Made by a program: the position numbers and the translations under genes
Notes under the pieces: model-generated
Seen by the model: the letters and a program-made list of their open reading frames with translations, nothing else
Database searches by the model: none
Told to the model about the DNA's origin: nothing
Origin: Crossaster papposus
Lineage: Eukaryota; Echinodermata; Asteroidea; Velatida; Solasteridae
Assembly: GCA_037893245.1 (NCBI GenBank)
Contig: JBAIAA010000699.1
Coordinates: 62,001 to 126,000, forward strand
Reading direction: 5' to 3'
Length of the DNA stretch: 64,000 bases
Shown here: piece after piece, positions 48,136 to 60,100 of the stretch
How the letters are laid out: every line of letters starts with the position of its first letter
How positions within the stretch are numbered: the first letter of the stretch is position 1

Positions 48136-49734
48136 TTAACTGAATAGCAAGTAATCCCGAGGCTTTTTCACCCATGTATTAAAAACGACAAGCAAGCGAG
48201 CGAGTGCCTCTTGATATTGAGTGGCGGCCATCTTGTAATCATAGTAAGTGTGCAGGTCAGATCTCAATGTTTTCGGACGCTCCACATCTGGAATAGACTT
48301 CACCAAGTCCTTGAACGACTGAAACATCTCAGCTTTGCACACGCTGCATCGAGCTTCCTGTTTGTGAATGTTCTTGTTAACGACACCTTGTCTCTTGCCA
48401 TTAACGGACACTTCAAGATCTTTCTGCTCCACGCTCGCCCAGATGATAGCCGAACCAGCTGGTACCACCTTCACCTGGTTCCTGTCCCCTGCAGCTGCAT
48501 TTGATGACTGAACTGCCTCCTTGGAGTCCGGGAACAATACTTGGGTGGAGACAATCTGAGGAGCATTGATATAATAATGCTCGGGTAGGTCAGAAACCTT
48601 CTGTAATCTACCAATCAGGGCTCGCTCTATTGCCTCTTGATTAAACGGACATTTTCCAACTATTACAGCCGTCATGTGAACAGGCCTTGCTAGGAAGTGC
48701 GACAACAATGCCCCCTGCCACCCCACGACGTTCCACTTGGCCATCTTGTCGCTGCATGACATAGATGACGTCCGCTCCCCTCGTCCAGGTTTCAACCGTA
48801 ACAAACCTACCAGGTGATAGTCAACTCCACGCTGGAGCAAATCCTGGGGACCGCCAGGCACACATTTTGCCCCAGTCCGGTGGATGTCCTTGAAAGCCTG
48901 TGATGAAGAATAGTCTGTTATTTGTAGTGGGTGATTTGGAACTGCAGTAGATGTTGCAGTACAAGTGTATGCTCCCAGAGCAAGTAATGTATCACCCCCA
49001 TATTCTACACAATGACTGTCCCCTTCTATTATTGAGGAATGTGAATTTCCGCATTGCTCATCATACGATGCATTTGCAGACTTTTCACCTTTCATCTTCT
49101 TGCTGCAATGTGAGCAATCGCTTATCGAATCAGACATAGTCTGTGATGAGCTGGTTTTATTTACTTCCAAAGACTCTCCAGAACGCCCAAGTACACCCTG
49201 GTCTGTTCTCAAATTCCCATCTTGCAAATTTGTAGAGATGTATTTTGCTCCGTTGCAATTGGTGTATACATTTTTCCTTGGATCATAAATAGTACTAGAA
49301 TATGATTCCTTTGGAAATATTGAAGTATCTCCGCATGGTGTGTGGCTGGTAAAGAAATAAAACTTTATGAAGTCCTTCAGAGAACAGCAATAATCCTGAT
49401 CTTGTCTGTCAAAGATGCATGTACTCTCCCGACTTCCTGCATAGGCCTGGCGAAGCTGCTCATATAGGTACCTGAGAAACGACCGCCTTGCTAACACTTC
49501 CGCGTGGCTGTCATTAATAATATCCCCTTCTTTACTCATCTTGTTCTGACCAATGCACTTTGTTCCTGTTGCCATTGCCACAACTTTTAGGTCGTTTGTT
49601 TTTTCATTCATTTGTACGATTGCCGCAAGCAACGTCCACTCCTTGTTGGCCTGGGGTTTACCCTTTCGGGGAAGAACCCGAGTGTAGTGTCCAACACACA
49701 GGCTGGTCACTTTTGACGCTATTGTTCCATCCAT
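48136..49734 (-). CDS. ADAT1: ADAT1: tRNA-specific adenosine deaminase 1, single exon
   Basis: 532-residue orthologue of ADAT1, which deaminates adenosine 37 to inosine in tRNA-Ala (established for the family). The adenosine-deaminase-editase domain fills the protein: proton-shuttle and zinc motif HAEV (His77, Glu79), PCGD (Cys134) and SMSCSDKMAKWN (zinc Cys327), plus 'RTGAKCVPGG' and 'LLRLKPGRGERT' for the inositol-phosphate pocket region. The linker at about 145-275 is low in conservation and rich in Ser. The length is near human ADAT1 (about 502). No intron interrupts it, whereas the vertebrate gene is multi-exon. The ATG has A at -3 and G at +4. All catalytic residues are kept, so it is presumably functional. 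Confidence 0.95.
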   Translation of the reverse strand: MDGTIASKVTSLCVGHYTRVLPRKGKPQANKEWTLLAAIVQMNEKTNDLKVVAMATGTKCIGQNKMSKEGDIINDSHAEVLARRSFLRYLYEQLRQAYAGSRESTCIFDRQDQDYCCSLKDFIKFYFFTSHTPCGDTSIFPKESYSSTIYDPRKNVYTNCNGAKYISTNLQDGNLRTDQGVLGRSGESLEVNKTSSSQTMSDSISDCSHCSKKMKGEKSANASYDEQCGNSHSSIIEGDSHCVEYGGDTLLALGAYTCTATSTAVPNHPLQITDYSSSQAFKDIHRTGAKCVPGGPQDLLQRGVDYHLVGLLRLKPGRGERTSSMSCSDKMAKWNVVGWQGALLSHFLARPVHMTAVIVGKCPFNQEAIERALIGRLQKVSDLPEHYYINAPQIVSTQVLFPDSKEAVQSSNAAAGDRNQVKVVPAGSAIIWASVEQKDLEVSVNGKRQGVVNKNIHKQEARCSVCKAEMFQSFKDLVKSIPDVERPKTLRSDLHTYYDYKMAATQYQEALARLLVVFNTWVKKPRDYLLFS

Positions 49735-50089
49735 TATTATATTACTACGACAGTACGGGTGGACTCCACCACGTTGTCCAACCTGGGCTACATCGTTTTC
49801 CTTCCTCCATGGTATACCGCGCGCGGCGGCCGGCCAGCCTAGCCAGGTTGTTAAACCCCTGGCTTGAACTTAAATAATTAATTAATTGAACTTAAATAAA
49901 ACACGTCATTGAAGATCAACTGAGCTGGGAGAATTTTGGAGGTAGACTGACTGGGCCGGCCGAGGTCGACATATGCATTGGAAATTTGGAAGTGCAACGT
50001 GAATGATTTTGTTTGTTACCGCGCCCCCTAGAGGCACGTACCCCATCTGTTCCAGACCATCTCTACAGCGTTTTTGTCCAGATCCATGG
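49735..50089. promoter_or_regulatory. ADAT1 upstream region
   Basis: Contains a short CpG-rich stretch (GCGCGCGGCGGCCGGCC, about 49819) 85 bases upstream of the start codon, suited to a TATA-less promoter. Nothing else recognised. Confidence 0.4.
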
Positions 50090-50853
50090 GTCGTATGAAT
50101 AAAAACTAGCAAATGCTATGAAGTACAAGCAAAAAGTAAAAGCATTTACTTCGAAGTAAAAGCATTAAAGAAAAATCAAATGCTTCAATTCGTATGAATA
50201 AAATTAAGTTTTACTGTTTAGCATTTACTGGCTGAAATAGCAGTAAATGCTTTTTACTTGCAATTGATTTCACAGCCGAATGGTTTATAACAATAGAGTC
50301 TGTATTGTGTGTACGATAGGCCTACACACCCACGCATAGACAACTATCCACACGCTGACAGGGTTGTTTGAATGAAATCGGAACCTAAGTTGCTGCTTTG
50401 CAGTCATGATGCCCTTTTCTTTCTCGGCAATATTGCAAGAAATTATCGGCCATCTACGTCTCATTTCCTTCCCCAAAATCAGTACAACTGCTTGTATTTT
50501 AATCCTAGACAATCCATCTTCCTTGTTCATACCTTTTCCTGCCAAACCACATATACAAAAGCTCCTATTTTTCATATTAGTATTTGCTTCTCTTTTTTCA
50601 AGGTAGCCCTGACCCAACCTTGAAAAATTATGAGTAAATACTGCAAATCTGAAGCATTTACTCATTTTTATTCATACCAAATGGAGCAACTACTAATATT
50701 CTTGAAATGCTGGAAATTTAAAAGTAAATGCTTTTAGTCTTTAGCAAATACTTTCCAGTAAAACCTTTTGCTTCATTTTTATTCATACAGATTCCAGTAA
50801 ATGCTTGAAAATTGGTAGTAAAAGCAAATGCTAGTTTTTATGCATACGGCCCC
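50090..50853. mobile_element. MITE-like element with GGGGCCGTAT / TAAAAACTAGCAAATGC termini
   Basis: Left end GGGTCGTATGAATAAAAACT with AGCAAATGCT; right end is its complement ending in CATACGGCCCC. About 760 bp with many AAATGCTTTTACT-type repeats inside. The outer GGGGCCGTAT is shared with 21599-21920. Confidence 0.8.
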
Positions 50854-50880
50854 ATGTACTATGTAGAGATTCAGCGACTA

Positions 50881-51103
50881 GAGCTGTTAAGCACAAACAT
50901 TTGCTTAAGCATCAAAAAGTCTTACTCAAAAATAACAGGTTGCCAGCCAAAACTCCCTGTGCATTTCATGCAAAAAAACAACTAAATATAAGTCAGAAAC
51001 AATATAGGTTACCTGAAAATTTGGTATGTAACCCTGTTTTTGACAAGGAGGAATTTTCATGCTAAGCAAATTGTGCTTAACAAGCCTTTGAAATTGGTCC
51101 CTG
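50881..51103. mobile_element. MITE family C copy 4, left end degraded
   Basis: Follows the family from GAGCTGTTAAGCACAAACAT to GAAATTGGTCCCTGG. Confidence 0.75.
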
Positions 51104-51564
51104 GAACCACTGTCTGGAACGGATAAATGGGGTAGTACGTGCCACACGGCCCGTCCACACGCAAATTCAGAAAGGCAAAATGTAGTCTAGTTCCAAGAAC
51201 AGATAATCCTGACTATTCCTGATGAATTATGGTCCATTATAATCCAGTAGGCGCCAAAACTGGAATAATTTATACACAAAACTCTAGGTTCATAATTCAT
51301 CCAGATTAACTTGCAAGTCTGGTTCGTGGGCTCTATTTTCCATTAAAAAATCCCCCAAAACCATGAAGTAGAAAATGAAAATAGCGGAAAAAGGGACAAA
51401 TAATATATATATAATATTACAATATAGGCCTATTTAGGCCTATATATATAATATATATATTTGTTTTATTATTCCCTTGGCTTAATCGTCTTTTTGTCAG
51501 TTGTTCCACTCCACTCTGTTATTTATCTTTTGTGTCTCTTTTGTGTTTCTTCACCAACCATGTT

Positions 51565-51665
51565 GTGAAAAAACCCAGTAGGATTCGAACCTACGACCTA
51601 TGGATAGCGAGGCCGGTATACGTCATCCACCACCCACAATACTACTGTGTAAGCTATGAACATCG
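51565..51665 (-). repeat. tRNA-like SINE remnant
   Basis: Minus strand carries a B-box GGTTCGAATCC followed by a T-run terminator, but no acceptor stem or A-box at proper spacing, so not a functional tRNA. Confidence 0.4.
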
Positions 51666-51793
51666 TCATGTTTAAAATGTGGAATTAGGCAACATGGGAG
51701 ATACCTCCAGTTTCCGAAAATGGCCGAAGTTTTCCGAACACGTTCTAATTAATCACGGTCGGGTATTATCGTTAGCGTTATTAACTCTTTTTA

Positions 51794-52725
51794 AGGTTTA
51801 GTATACACCATTAATTTTGCAAACAAAAAATCTACTAAATTATTACTACATAAATTAAAAAAATCTACTAAATTATTACTACACTCTAAAAACTGTGTTA
51901 GCGAGAAAACACTTTTCTTGCTATCAGTTTGTAAACATGTTTAGATGCACGCATCCAATTCCTAAACATCAACGTTCAATGGCTAAACACAATCCGTCCT
52001 CATGATAAACATGTTTAGCATTTAAACATGTTTACAAACTGATATATAGCAAGAAAGTGGTGCGAAATACGGTACCCTCTGGAGACATGAACACAATGAG
52101 GACAATGGGAGTGAAAAGGTCTCCAAATGGTAATTTCTATAGACGAATAGGTCACCATTAGAAATTTCACGAATTAAATGTTTTGATTGTACTGAAATTA
52201 CTCAAAATACATGTTTAGAAAAGTGTTTACTCTCTTTTTTTGCAGTGTATTTTATACCTTTCTGTTTGTCAGTATATCATACATTTAAGTATCTGGCGAA
52301 ATCATTTATATACGACAGATTTAATCGTTTGCGATGTTAACTTTATTATCTTTTTTAAAGGTTTAGTATACACCATTTGCACACATAAATTAAAAAAATC
52401 TACTAAATTATTACCATTTTATACCTTTCTGTTTGTCAGTATATCATTCAAGTATCTTGCGAAATCATTTATATACGACAGTTTGCACTTAAGAAACAAT
52501 ATTAAACAGATTTAATCGTTTGCGATGTTAACTTTATTATCTATTTTAAAGGTTTAGTATAGGCCTACACCATTTGCAAACATAAATTAAACAAATCTAA
52601 TAAATTATTACTATTTTATACCTTTCTGTTTGTCAGTACATGTATATCATACAGTCAAATATCTTGTGAAATCATTTATATACGACAGTTTACACTTAAA
52701 AAACAATATTAAAGAGATTTAATTT
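51794..52725. repeat. Three tandem copies of a roughly 190-bp repeat, the first split by an insertion
   Basis: Unit begins AAAGGTTTAGTATACACCAT and contains 'ATACCTTTCTGTTTGTCAGT' and 'AATCATTTATATACGACAG'. Copy 0 is 51794-51881 plus 52248-52340, copy 1 about 52351-52540, copy 2 about 52541-52725. The start resembles the family B terminus. Confidence 0.85.
51882..52247. mobile_element. TA-inserting MITE (CACTCTAAAAA / CACTGCAAAAA termini)
   Basis: 366 bp. Boundaries come from the empty site in the neighbouring tandem copy: ATTATTAC-TA-TTTTATACC there becomes ATTATTAC-TA-[element]-TA-TTTTATACC here. The interior segment GAAATACGGTACCCTCTGGA to about 52175 recurs inverted at 58323-58440. Confidence 0.9.
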
Positions 52726-53258
52726 GACGGAGTTGTGGGGGAAATGAGTAGGGCAATAGAGTGGAGATCGACTGCATCAGTAACGGCACTGAGCGCGAGC
52801 CTGCCCGCGTTGCCGAACTTGAATTCACCTTTGGCCGGCTGCGGCTCGCCGTGACGAGCTCCACTTGCTTGCATTTCGGACAAGGCCACCGTCAGTATAA
52901 AACGCGACAAACGCTGTTTTGTTTAAGTAATCTTCAGTATAATTTATAAAGTAAAGCCAAACAAATTGAAATAGCTGTTTTACTGTGTACGTTTTTTTCC
53001 ATATTACAACTTTCTTATTTTTTAATGGATGCATGTATAGCTTATTTTGTGAAAAAATTCTTGTGTTAAAGATTAAAAAACTGAGGAACTAATTAACAAT
53101 GATGGTGAACACAAAAAATGCCCGTATCTCTGTTGAATAAAACAAAACACAATTAGGTCTAAACTTTTTCCAAGATTACAATTGTCAATAGCGAGCTTTG
53201 TTTTAATGTGCGCGTATTATCTTCAACAAGATCCTGCAGGTCTGTGCGCTGATGTTCT
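52726..53258. other. Intergenic, with a short CpG-rich open stretch
   Basis: 52760-52910 is much more GC-rich than its surroundings and open on both strands (about 60 codons each), but no family or splice context is recognised. It could be an unrecognised exon, a promoter or a transferred fragment. Confidence 0.35.
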
Positions 53259-53506
53259 CTGGGCCCAATTTCACGGAGCTGCTAAGCACACAAATTTGCT
53301 TAGCACAAACAAGTCTTGCTCATTAAAAACAAGTTATCAGCCAAAATTCTAAGTGTTTTTTATGCTAAGCAAAAAAACAGCTGATTATCAATCAAAAACA
53401 ATAAAGATCACGTGTAAATTTGATCTGTAACCTTGTTTTTACCAAGGACAAATTTTCATGCTAAGCAAATTTTTGTGCTTAGCAGCTCCGTGAAATTGGC
53501 CCCTGG
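53259..53506. mobile_element. MITE family C copy 5
   Basis: Complete, very similar to copy 2 (27348-27597), suggesting recent activity. About 660 bp upstream of the SGSM start. Confidence 0.95.
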
Positions 53507-54165
53507 TTGTTCACTGTTAAGATGTTTGTTTGTGTATATTTGTATGACTGTTATTGTATGCGATGCACCCTGCGAAATAATACATGAATAAATTAATGAA
53601 CTGAAGATATAAAGGCCGCAAGCAGTTTTTGATGATTTGAAAGGGTACACTATAATATAGACCTAAGAGAAATAACAGTAACCCGTTTCCAGTTTTCATA
53701 ACCAAAACTTAAATGAAGTAAGCTAGTATCCAACTTGCTCTCTGAGTTCGAACCCTAGACATTATTTAGATGTCTTTGGTTCGAACTCCAGATTTCTTGA
53801 CGCCACACTACATCGGCACGTACGCACCGTCATCCACTTCCTCGGCGACTGTTCATTCACACGTCACGTCACTGAACCGAAACGTACCAGAAAACAGCCG
53901 TAGATATAACGGTGAATTTTTCGTGTTTCAATTCCTACGGTTTCTGTGTTGGAGGCAAAATATGGACTGTAATTTCTGCTTAAAACCGGGTCTAGAAAAA
54001 AAGACGAACCATTTTAATTTAAAGGTTTATGTGTCGTCAAAAACACTGTAGCTTCGTTTCAAGTAAAGAACGAATTTTTCCTTGTCATTTTATTGGAAAA
54101 TCGAAATGTGCTCTGAAGAACGGTAGGAAATAAAATCCAAATTTTACTTAAATCCATAAAACAAG

Positions 54166-57100
54166 ATGGCGACCGTGGCAGGCAGCGGAGGTAAGCGAAT
54201 GTCAAATAAATCTGTTCGTTTTTGTTTGTATTTCACTGATTTAGAATCTGCAGCTACATGAGATATAACTCGGTGCTAACTTTTAGCAATGTGTTTATTT
54301 TGCAGATGAGGAGCTTCACGAAAAGCTCATTAGGACCGTTAAAAAAGAGGTTAGTCGAATTGTTTTTCTTCACCAAAGAAATCAGGTTGTTGTTTTTTGT
54401 GTCATGGCCGATAGGCTTCATTGATTGAGTCAACAATGGCAAATGTTGTCATTTGCTGGGCCTATTTATAATATTAGCGATTGTGTAGTTACTAGTTTTG
54501 ATAAAATTAGAGACAAGGGTGTTATTTGTCATTCCAAAATTACCTAATCTAAATAATTCTCTCAATGCTCAATGCTGATCTAAACAATTTTTTGCGGTAT
54601 AATTTCTATAAAATCAAAATTTTCTTGCACGTTTTTTTGGTTGCTGACTTGGAGATCACACCTAAATGGTATTACTGCTACTACTAGGCCAAGGCAAAAG
54701 GTTAAAAAAGGCATTAACAGTTTATAAATATTTTAAAGATAACATAGGCCTCACCTTAAAATTTCAAATAGAAAATAAATTTAGGATTTTCTCTGAAACA
54801 GGTCAAGCAAATAATGGAGGAGGCAGTTACAAGGAAATTTGTACATGAAGACAGTGGAAGTATTATCTCGTTATGTGGTAAGAGTACCCACCATTAATTA
54901 TTCATCAGAAAATGTTGGATTTTCACTAACAACCCCATTACGATAAATAAAACAAGGCTAGGCTGGTAAGCCCTGTGAATTAGTTAGTCCCAGAGTACTC
55001 AAAATTGTGTTCAATTGAGTCAGAAGGGTTACGCATATATGGGCCAGTTTCATGGAGCTGCTAAGCACAACAATTTGCTTAGCACAAAAGTCTTGCTCAG
55101 TAAAAAAACAGGTTACCAGCAAAAACTCCATGTGCTTTTTGTTTCTAAGCAAAAAAACAAAACCCCAAAACAGCTAAATACTATTATTACCAGTCACAAC
55201 ACAAACAACATACATCACCAGAAAATGTGTAACCATGTTATTTCCAATAATGAATTTTTATGATAGGCAATTTTTTGTGTGCTTAGCACCTCCATGAAAT
55301 TGGCTCCTGGGGCCAATTTCATAAAACATGTAAGCACAAAAATGTGCTTAGCACAAAAAAGTCTTGCTTAGTAAAAACAGGTTATCGGTCAAAACTCCAC
55401 GTGCTTTTCATTCAAAGCAAAAAAACAGCTGAATACCATTCACAAACAATAAACATCAACGAAAATTTTGGTTTGTAACCCTGTTTTTTCCAAGGAAGAA
55501 TTTTCATGCTAAGCAAATGTTGGTGCTTACACGTTTTATGAAATTGGCCCCTGGTCAATGGGCCGGACCTATCAGTTTAAAGGTGTAGTACCCATCCTAG
55601 CAGATTCACGCAAAACATGGATTTTGAGGGTTTGAGTGGTTAGCTTTTAATAATCCACAAACAAATTGACAAAGAAGCTCAGTAATATAAACAGCAAATG
55701 TTTTATTTTGTAATTGAAAAAAATGACAGCTGCCGTCGATGCTTGCATGTCGCAAGGGTTGAAGCGTCGCATCAGTGGACTGTTCAAGGGGAATTTAACC
55801 ACGGCATCGTTACTTAAGCAGTTAGCCAAGACGCATCCGGAGGTTGCAGAGGTCGGTCACAAAGTGCAGGAGATTGAGAGTAGACTCGAGGAGGCAAACA
55901 AGTAAGTTACTGTTCAGAAATTCGCTAAGCAGAATTTTTTTCTTGGCTAAGCAGGATTGGTCACCGGCCAAAATCATATGTAGTGTCTATCGATTGTGAC
56001 CGGTTCTCGGCTGATTCCTGCTTAGCACATAATTTCCGCTAACCACAACAATTTAATTGCTTAGTAATTAGCACACATGGTTTACCATGCATACTGTGTG
56101 GATACCGGTATACATGTATGTTGATTGACTGACTTGACTGGCTCTGCATTGAATTCACTTGTGTTAAAGTTAGGATACACCATTGGTAATTGCTTGAATC
56201 ATCATGAATGAGTAGATTTGGGGGGTTGTATTTTATAGTAAATATGTATCGTTTAACTGACCTGTCCGAAGTTTTACAATCATGGATGCCGAGAAAAGCA
56301 CGAAAAACAGCGGTTATTCTTTTGTTATCTTTATTTGTTTTTTCTTTATAAAATTCTATTTTTCAGAATAATTACAAGATATTTAGCGCAATAATTTTGC
56401 TGGATGCCTAGAATCAATATTTACTTTCCAATGAGTAAGATATTTCTTAATAATTCGGTAGTAAATATTTTTGAGTTCTGCAAATGGTGTATCCTAACTT
56501 TAACACATTTTAATTTGGTCGTATACAAATATTGACTGCTTTGAGTGGTTTAATAAAACTATGAAGTTAAATCCATGAAGTGTTCTGTTTCAACGAAAAC
56601 GCTCTGTTGATCACCTACATGTAGGGCTAGGGAGGCTTGTTTTACTTCACCTAGGGAGGCTAGTTTTACTACATTAAGTGGGGGGGGGGGGGGGGGCTAG
56701 TTTTACTACTCCACCAGATAAAGCAGTCAATATTTGTTTTATAACATCTCGTGCACAGATTCTTCTTGATTTTGAAAGATTGCTGAATAATTTATTCTAA
56801 ATACAGTTGAAATGTACTCCTTTATTATCTAGCTATAATAATAAAGTGTCCAGTTAGCGAGTAAGACATAAACAACTTCTTTTTTTGGAAAGTGGTGCGT
56901 TCGTCTTGCGAACTGCACGAGTTTGGCACACTTGTATATTGTGCAATGACGCGCAGATGCGTTATAAATTTAGTGCGTTTTAAATTGAGGTCCATCAAAT
57001 GTTGACTCACTGGTAGTATTGTGCATGCCTACGTGAGGATTGTGAATGTTCAAATAATAAAATGTCATAAAAGGCACTAGATTTCATAGGAGTGCCAATT

Positions 57101-60100
57101 CTATGTGACACTGGCCAGCCATGTCTTTAAATTATCATCCGTTGATTAAAAAATGGCCACGCGATGGGCTCTCGACTAGTGAGAATGGGTAAACTATCTT
57201 AAGTCTTTTATGAATACTAATTATAATCCCTTTGCCACAAATTTTGTATCTTGACTAGCTGAGAGTGAATCACATGGTGAACGCTATTTTTATGTATCTT
57301 GCACAGGCAAGAAGACCATGATTTGTTATGTTAGTTCTTGGTCTGAAAAATTACTATAAGCATAGACAGTTTGAAAGGCTTGAATTTCGTTTTGTTTGTC
57401 GATACAATATCTGAGAGGGTTAGGTGCTGTGTGTGCGATGACGCGAAACCATAGCATTCAGCTAGATTTCAGCTATTTTCCCAAGCTTTAAAAAAAACCC
57501 ATAAAAATCCATTCTGCACATACACTGAAGGTCGTATATGATTCAACTTCAGTAAGATCCAGTATTGTTCAGCCGAAAATATCCCTAACCCCCCTCTACA
57601 CCCAAATGGTTGAACTTTGATTCTTGTGGTATGCCTAACCCAAAATGACAATAAGTTTAGGGACCAAGTAGTCATCCTATAGTATAATATATTACAAATA
57701 GTATAACAAAACATGCATTTCGATTTGGATAGGTTGACAACACATGTACGTCTCTAGAAAAGGTATTGTGGGTTTTATACAATTTTTCATATTTGACTAA
57801 ACAAGATTTTGCTGACATTTTAAGTCCTTTAAATGCGAAAAGTGATAGCTCTAAGGTTATTTACGCACACACGTTTTGAAATTAAAATACGTGTGGATTG
57901 TTGTATGATGATACTGTTATATGTTTCAATTCTGTTCATAATTGATGAAGTATGCAAATTTCTTTTCTGTTTTGGCAGCTGAGATTTAAAATATGTGACC
58001 CTTCATCACAATTGGGCCGTAAACCTGCATTGTGTTATCTAGAGATAAAATTCATGTACAATATCGACATTACAATCGGGAAAAAAACTTTGATGAAAGA
58101 AAAATATGCATGTGCACTGTGGAGACATGGCTTTTTTCTCGTGTACAAAATAGTTAGAAAGTCGAGCACGTTTTTCAAAATGCTCCCATTTTAACCACAA
58201 TTATTTTCCTGGGTTGAAATTTCGACCCAATATACCCTATATTATACCCATACCCAAACACTAACCCACATCCTAACCCTAGTTTTTGAGTTATTTAAGT
58301 AAAATCCAAAAATCTAATTCGTGAAAATTCTAGTGGAGACCTATTCATCTATAGAAATTACCCTTTGGAGACCTTTTCACTTCCATTGTCCCCATTGTGT
58401 TCGCGTCTCCAGAGGGTACCGTATTTCGCACCACATGTATGGCTGACCTTAACTGCAGTAGTGCATGTATGCATTACATGTATGTACACACTTATTACAC
58501 AAGTACTTGCATATTAAGTGCGTAAATTTACGGTAATCGGTAAAGCATATTGACATATATCGTGTAGGATTTATTACATTATCTGAAACACGTGCATATC
58601 CGATTCTCATGTACCAGTACATCTTCCATTATGTGACCCGCTCCATCAAAATCAGGAATAAGTCTCAAAATGACTTTTTGAGATATGCACATGGTGAGAA
58701 AGGGAATTTCATAAGCTTTCTAGTGATACCCATCACAAGTGTGTATCTGTTTAGGTTAACGAGTTATGGTCTGATGAAGATGACAGGTGTATATTTATTT
58801 GCCGAATCCACATTCCGAGAAAAACAGCTATGAAATAAACAAAATTGACCGAAATCATACGGACAGCGCACACAAATCCTCTTCATTTTCATCTTTATTG
58901 ATCGTTTTATACATACAAGACATTAATGACAATAATCTGTGATAACTACGCTTCCTAAAAATACAATGTTCAGAAAATCGACTTGGTCACGATTTTCACC
59001 CATGCTTTCACTTTAACGGCCGATTGCGTAAAACGGCCTCAGCGACTTATTCCTGTTTACGATGGAGCGGGTCACATAGATTCCCGGGCTGTTATATGAT
59101 GATGGTTATGAATAATTCAGTTAGGTTTATGCATGTCATTAGTAGAGGAAAGAGGCCATTAAACCTTTAACGGGGCAATCTACTGAGCTGTGTAGTTGAT
59201 TGATCGTAACGACTATTTGACCAGAAAGAATCACGGAGACCAATTATATGCAGCTTAAAACAGGTTGAATATGCACTGCCGGTGTCATTTTCAAGGTCTC
59301 GTCCGATTTATATTGATTTGTTTTAATATTTGCTGTTCTGTAAATTATAATTATAATCCAGACATATTTTGTTTTATGAGACACAATTTTTGCCTGTGAA
59401 TAATAATCTCAAGCATCCTGTGAAATCATGGCAACAGAGGCATATTTCACAGAGCTGCTAAGCACAAAAATGTTCTCAGCACAACAAAATCTTGCCCAGT
59501 AAAAACAGGTTATCGGCCAAAAATTCCATGTGTTTTTCATGCTAAGCAAAAACCAGCTGATTATCAGTCACAAACAATATACATCACCTGAAAATTTGCT
59601 CTTTAACCCTGTTTTTGCCAAGGAAGAATTTTCATGCTAAGCAAATTTGTGGAATTGGTCCCTGGTCAGCCGACTATCTTTTTACACAAATGTACCAAAT
59701 TTTTTTTTTTTTCAAATACTTTAGTTTGCAATTGGTAATTGTTTGAATTGTCATGAATGGGTGGATCTGGGGGTTGTATTTTATAGTAAATATTGTTTAA
59801 CTGACCTGTCTGAAGTTTTACAATCATGGATGCCGAGAAAAGCAAGAATAACGGATATTGTTAATGTTTTAGATTAATTTCGACCCGCATCGGGCAGTGG
59901 TTCTTATTTTGTTCTTGTTTTTCGCGATCGCTGTCCGGCGATCGTAAAAAAAATTCAATTCAATTTTTCAGAATAATTACTGGATATCTAGGCGTAATCA
60001 TTTTGCTGGATGCCTATAAATCCTTATTTGCTCTCAATAAATAAGACATTTCTTGATAATTTGGTAGTAAATTTTGTTTGATATCTGCAAATGGTGTATC

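Noticed and set aside
49560-49877. 105-codon plus ORF overlapping ADAT1
   Set aside because: Antisense shadow of the ADAT1 N-terminus.
50285-50665. 126-codon minus ORF
   Set aside because: Lies wholly inside the inverted-repeat element at 50090-50853.
51565-51665. tRNA gene on the minus strand
   Set aside because: Only a B-box and T-run are present; no acceptor stem pairing or A-box at the right distance.
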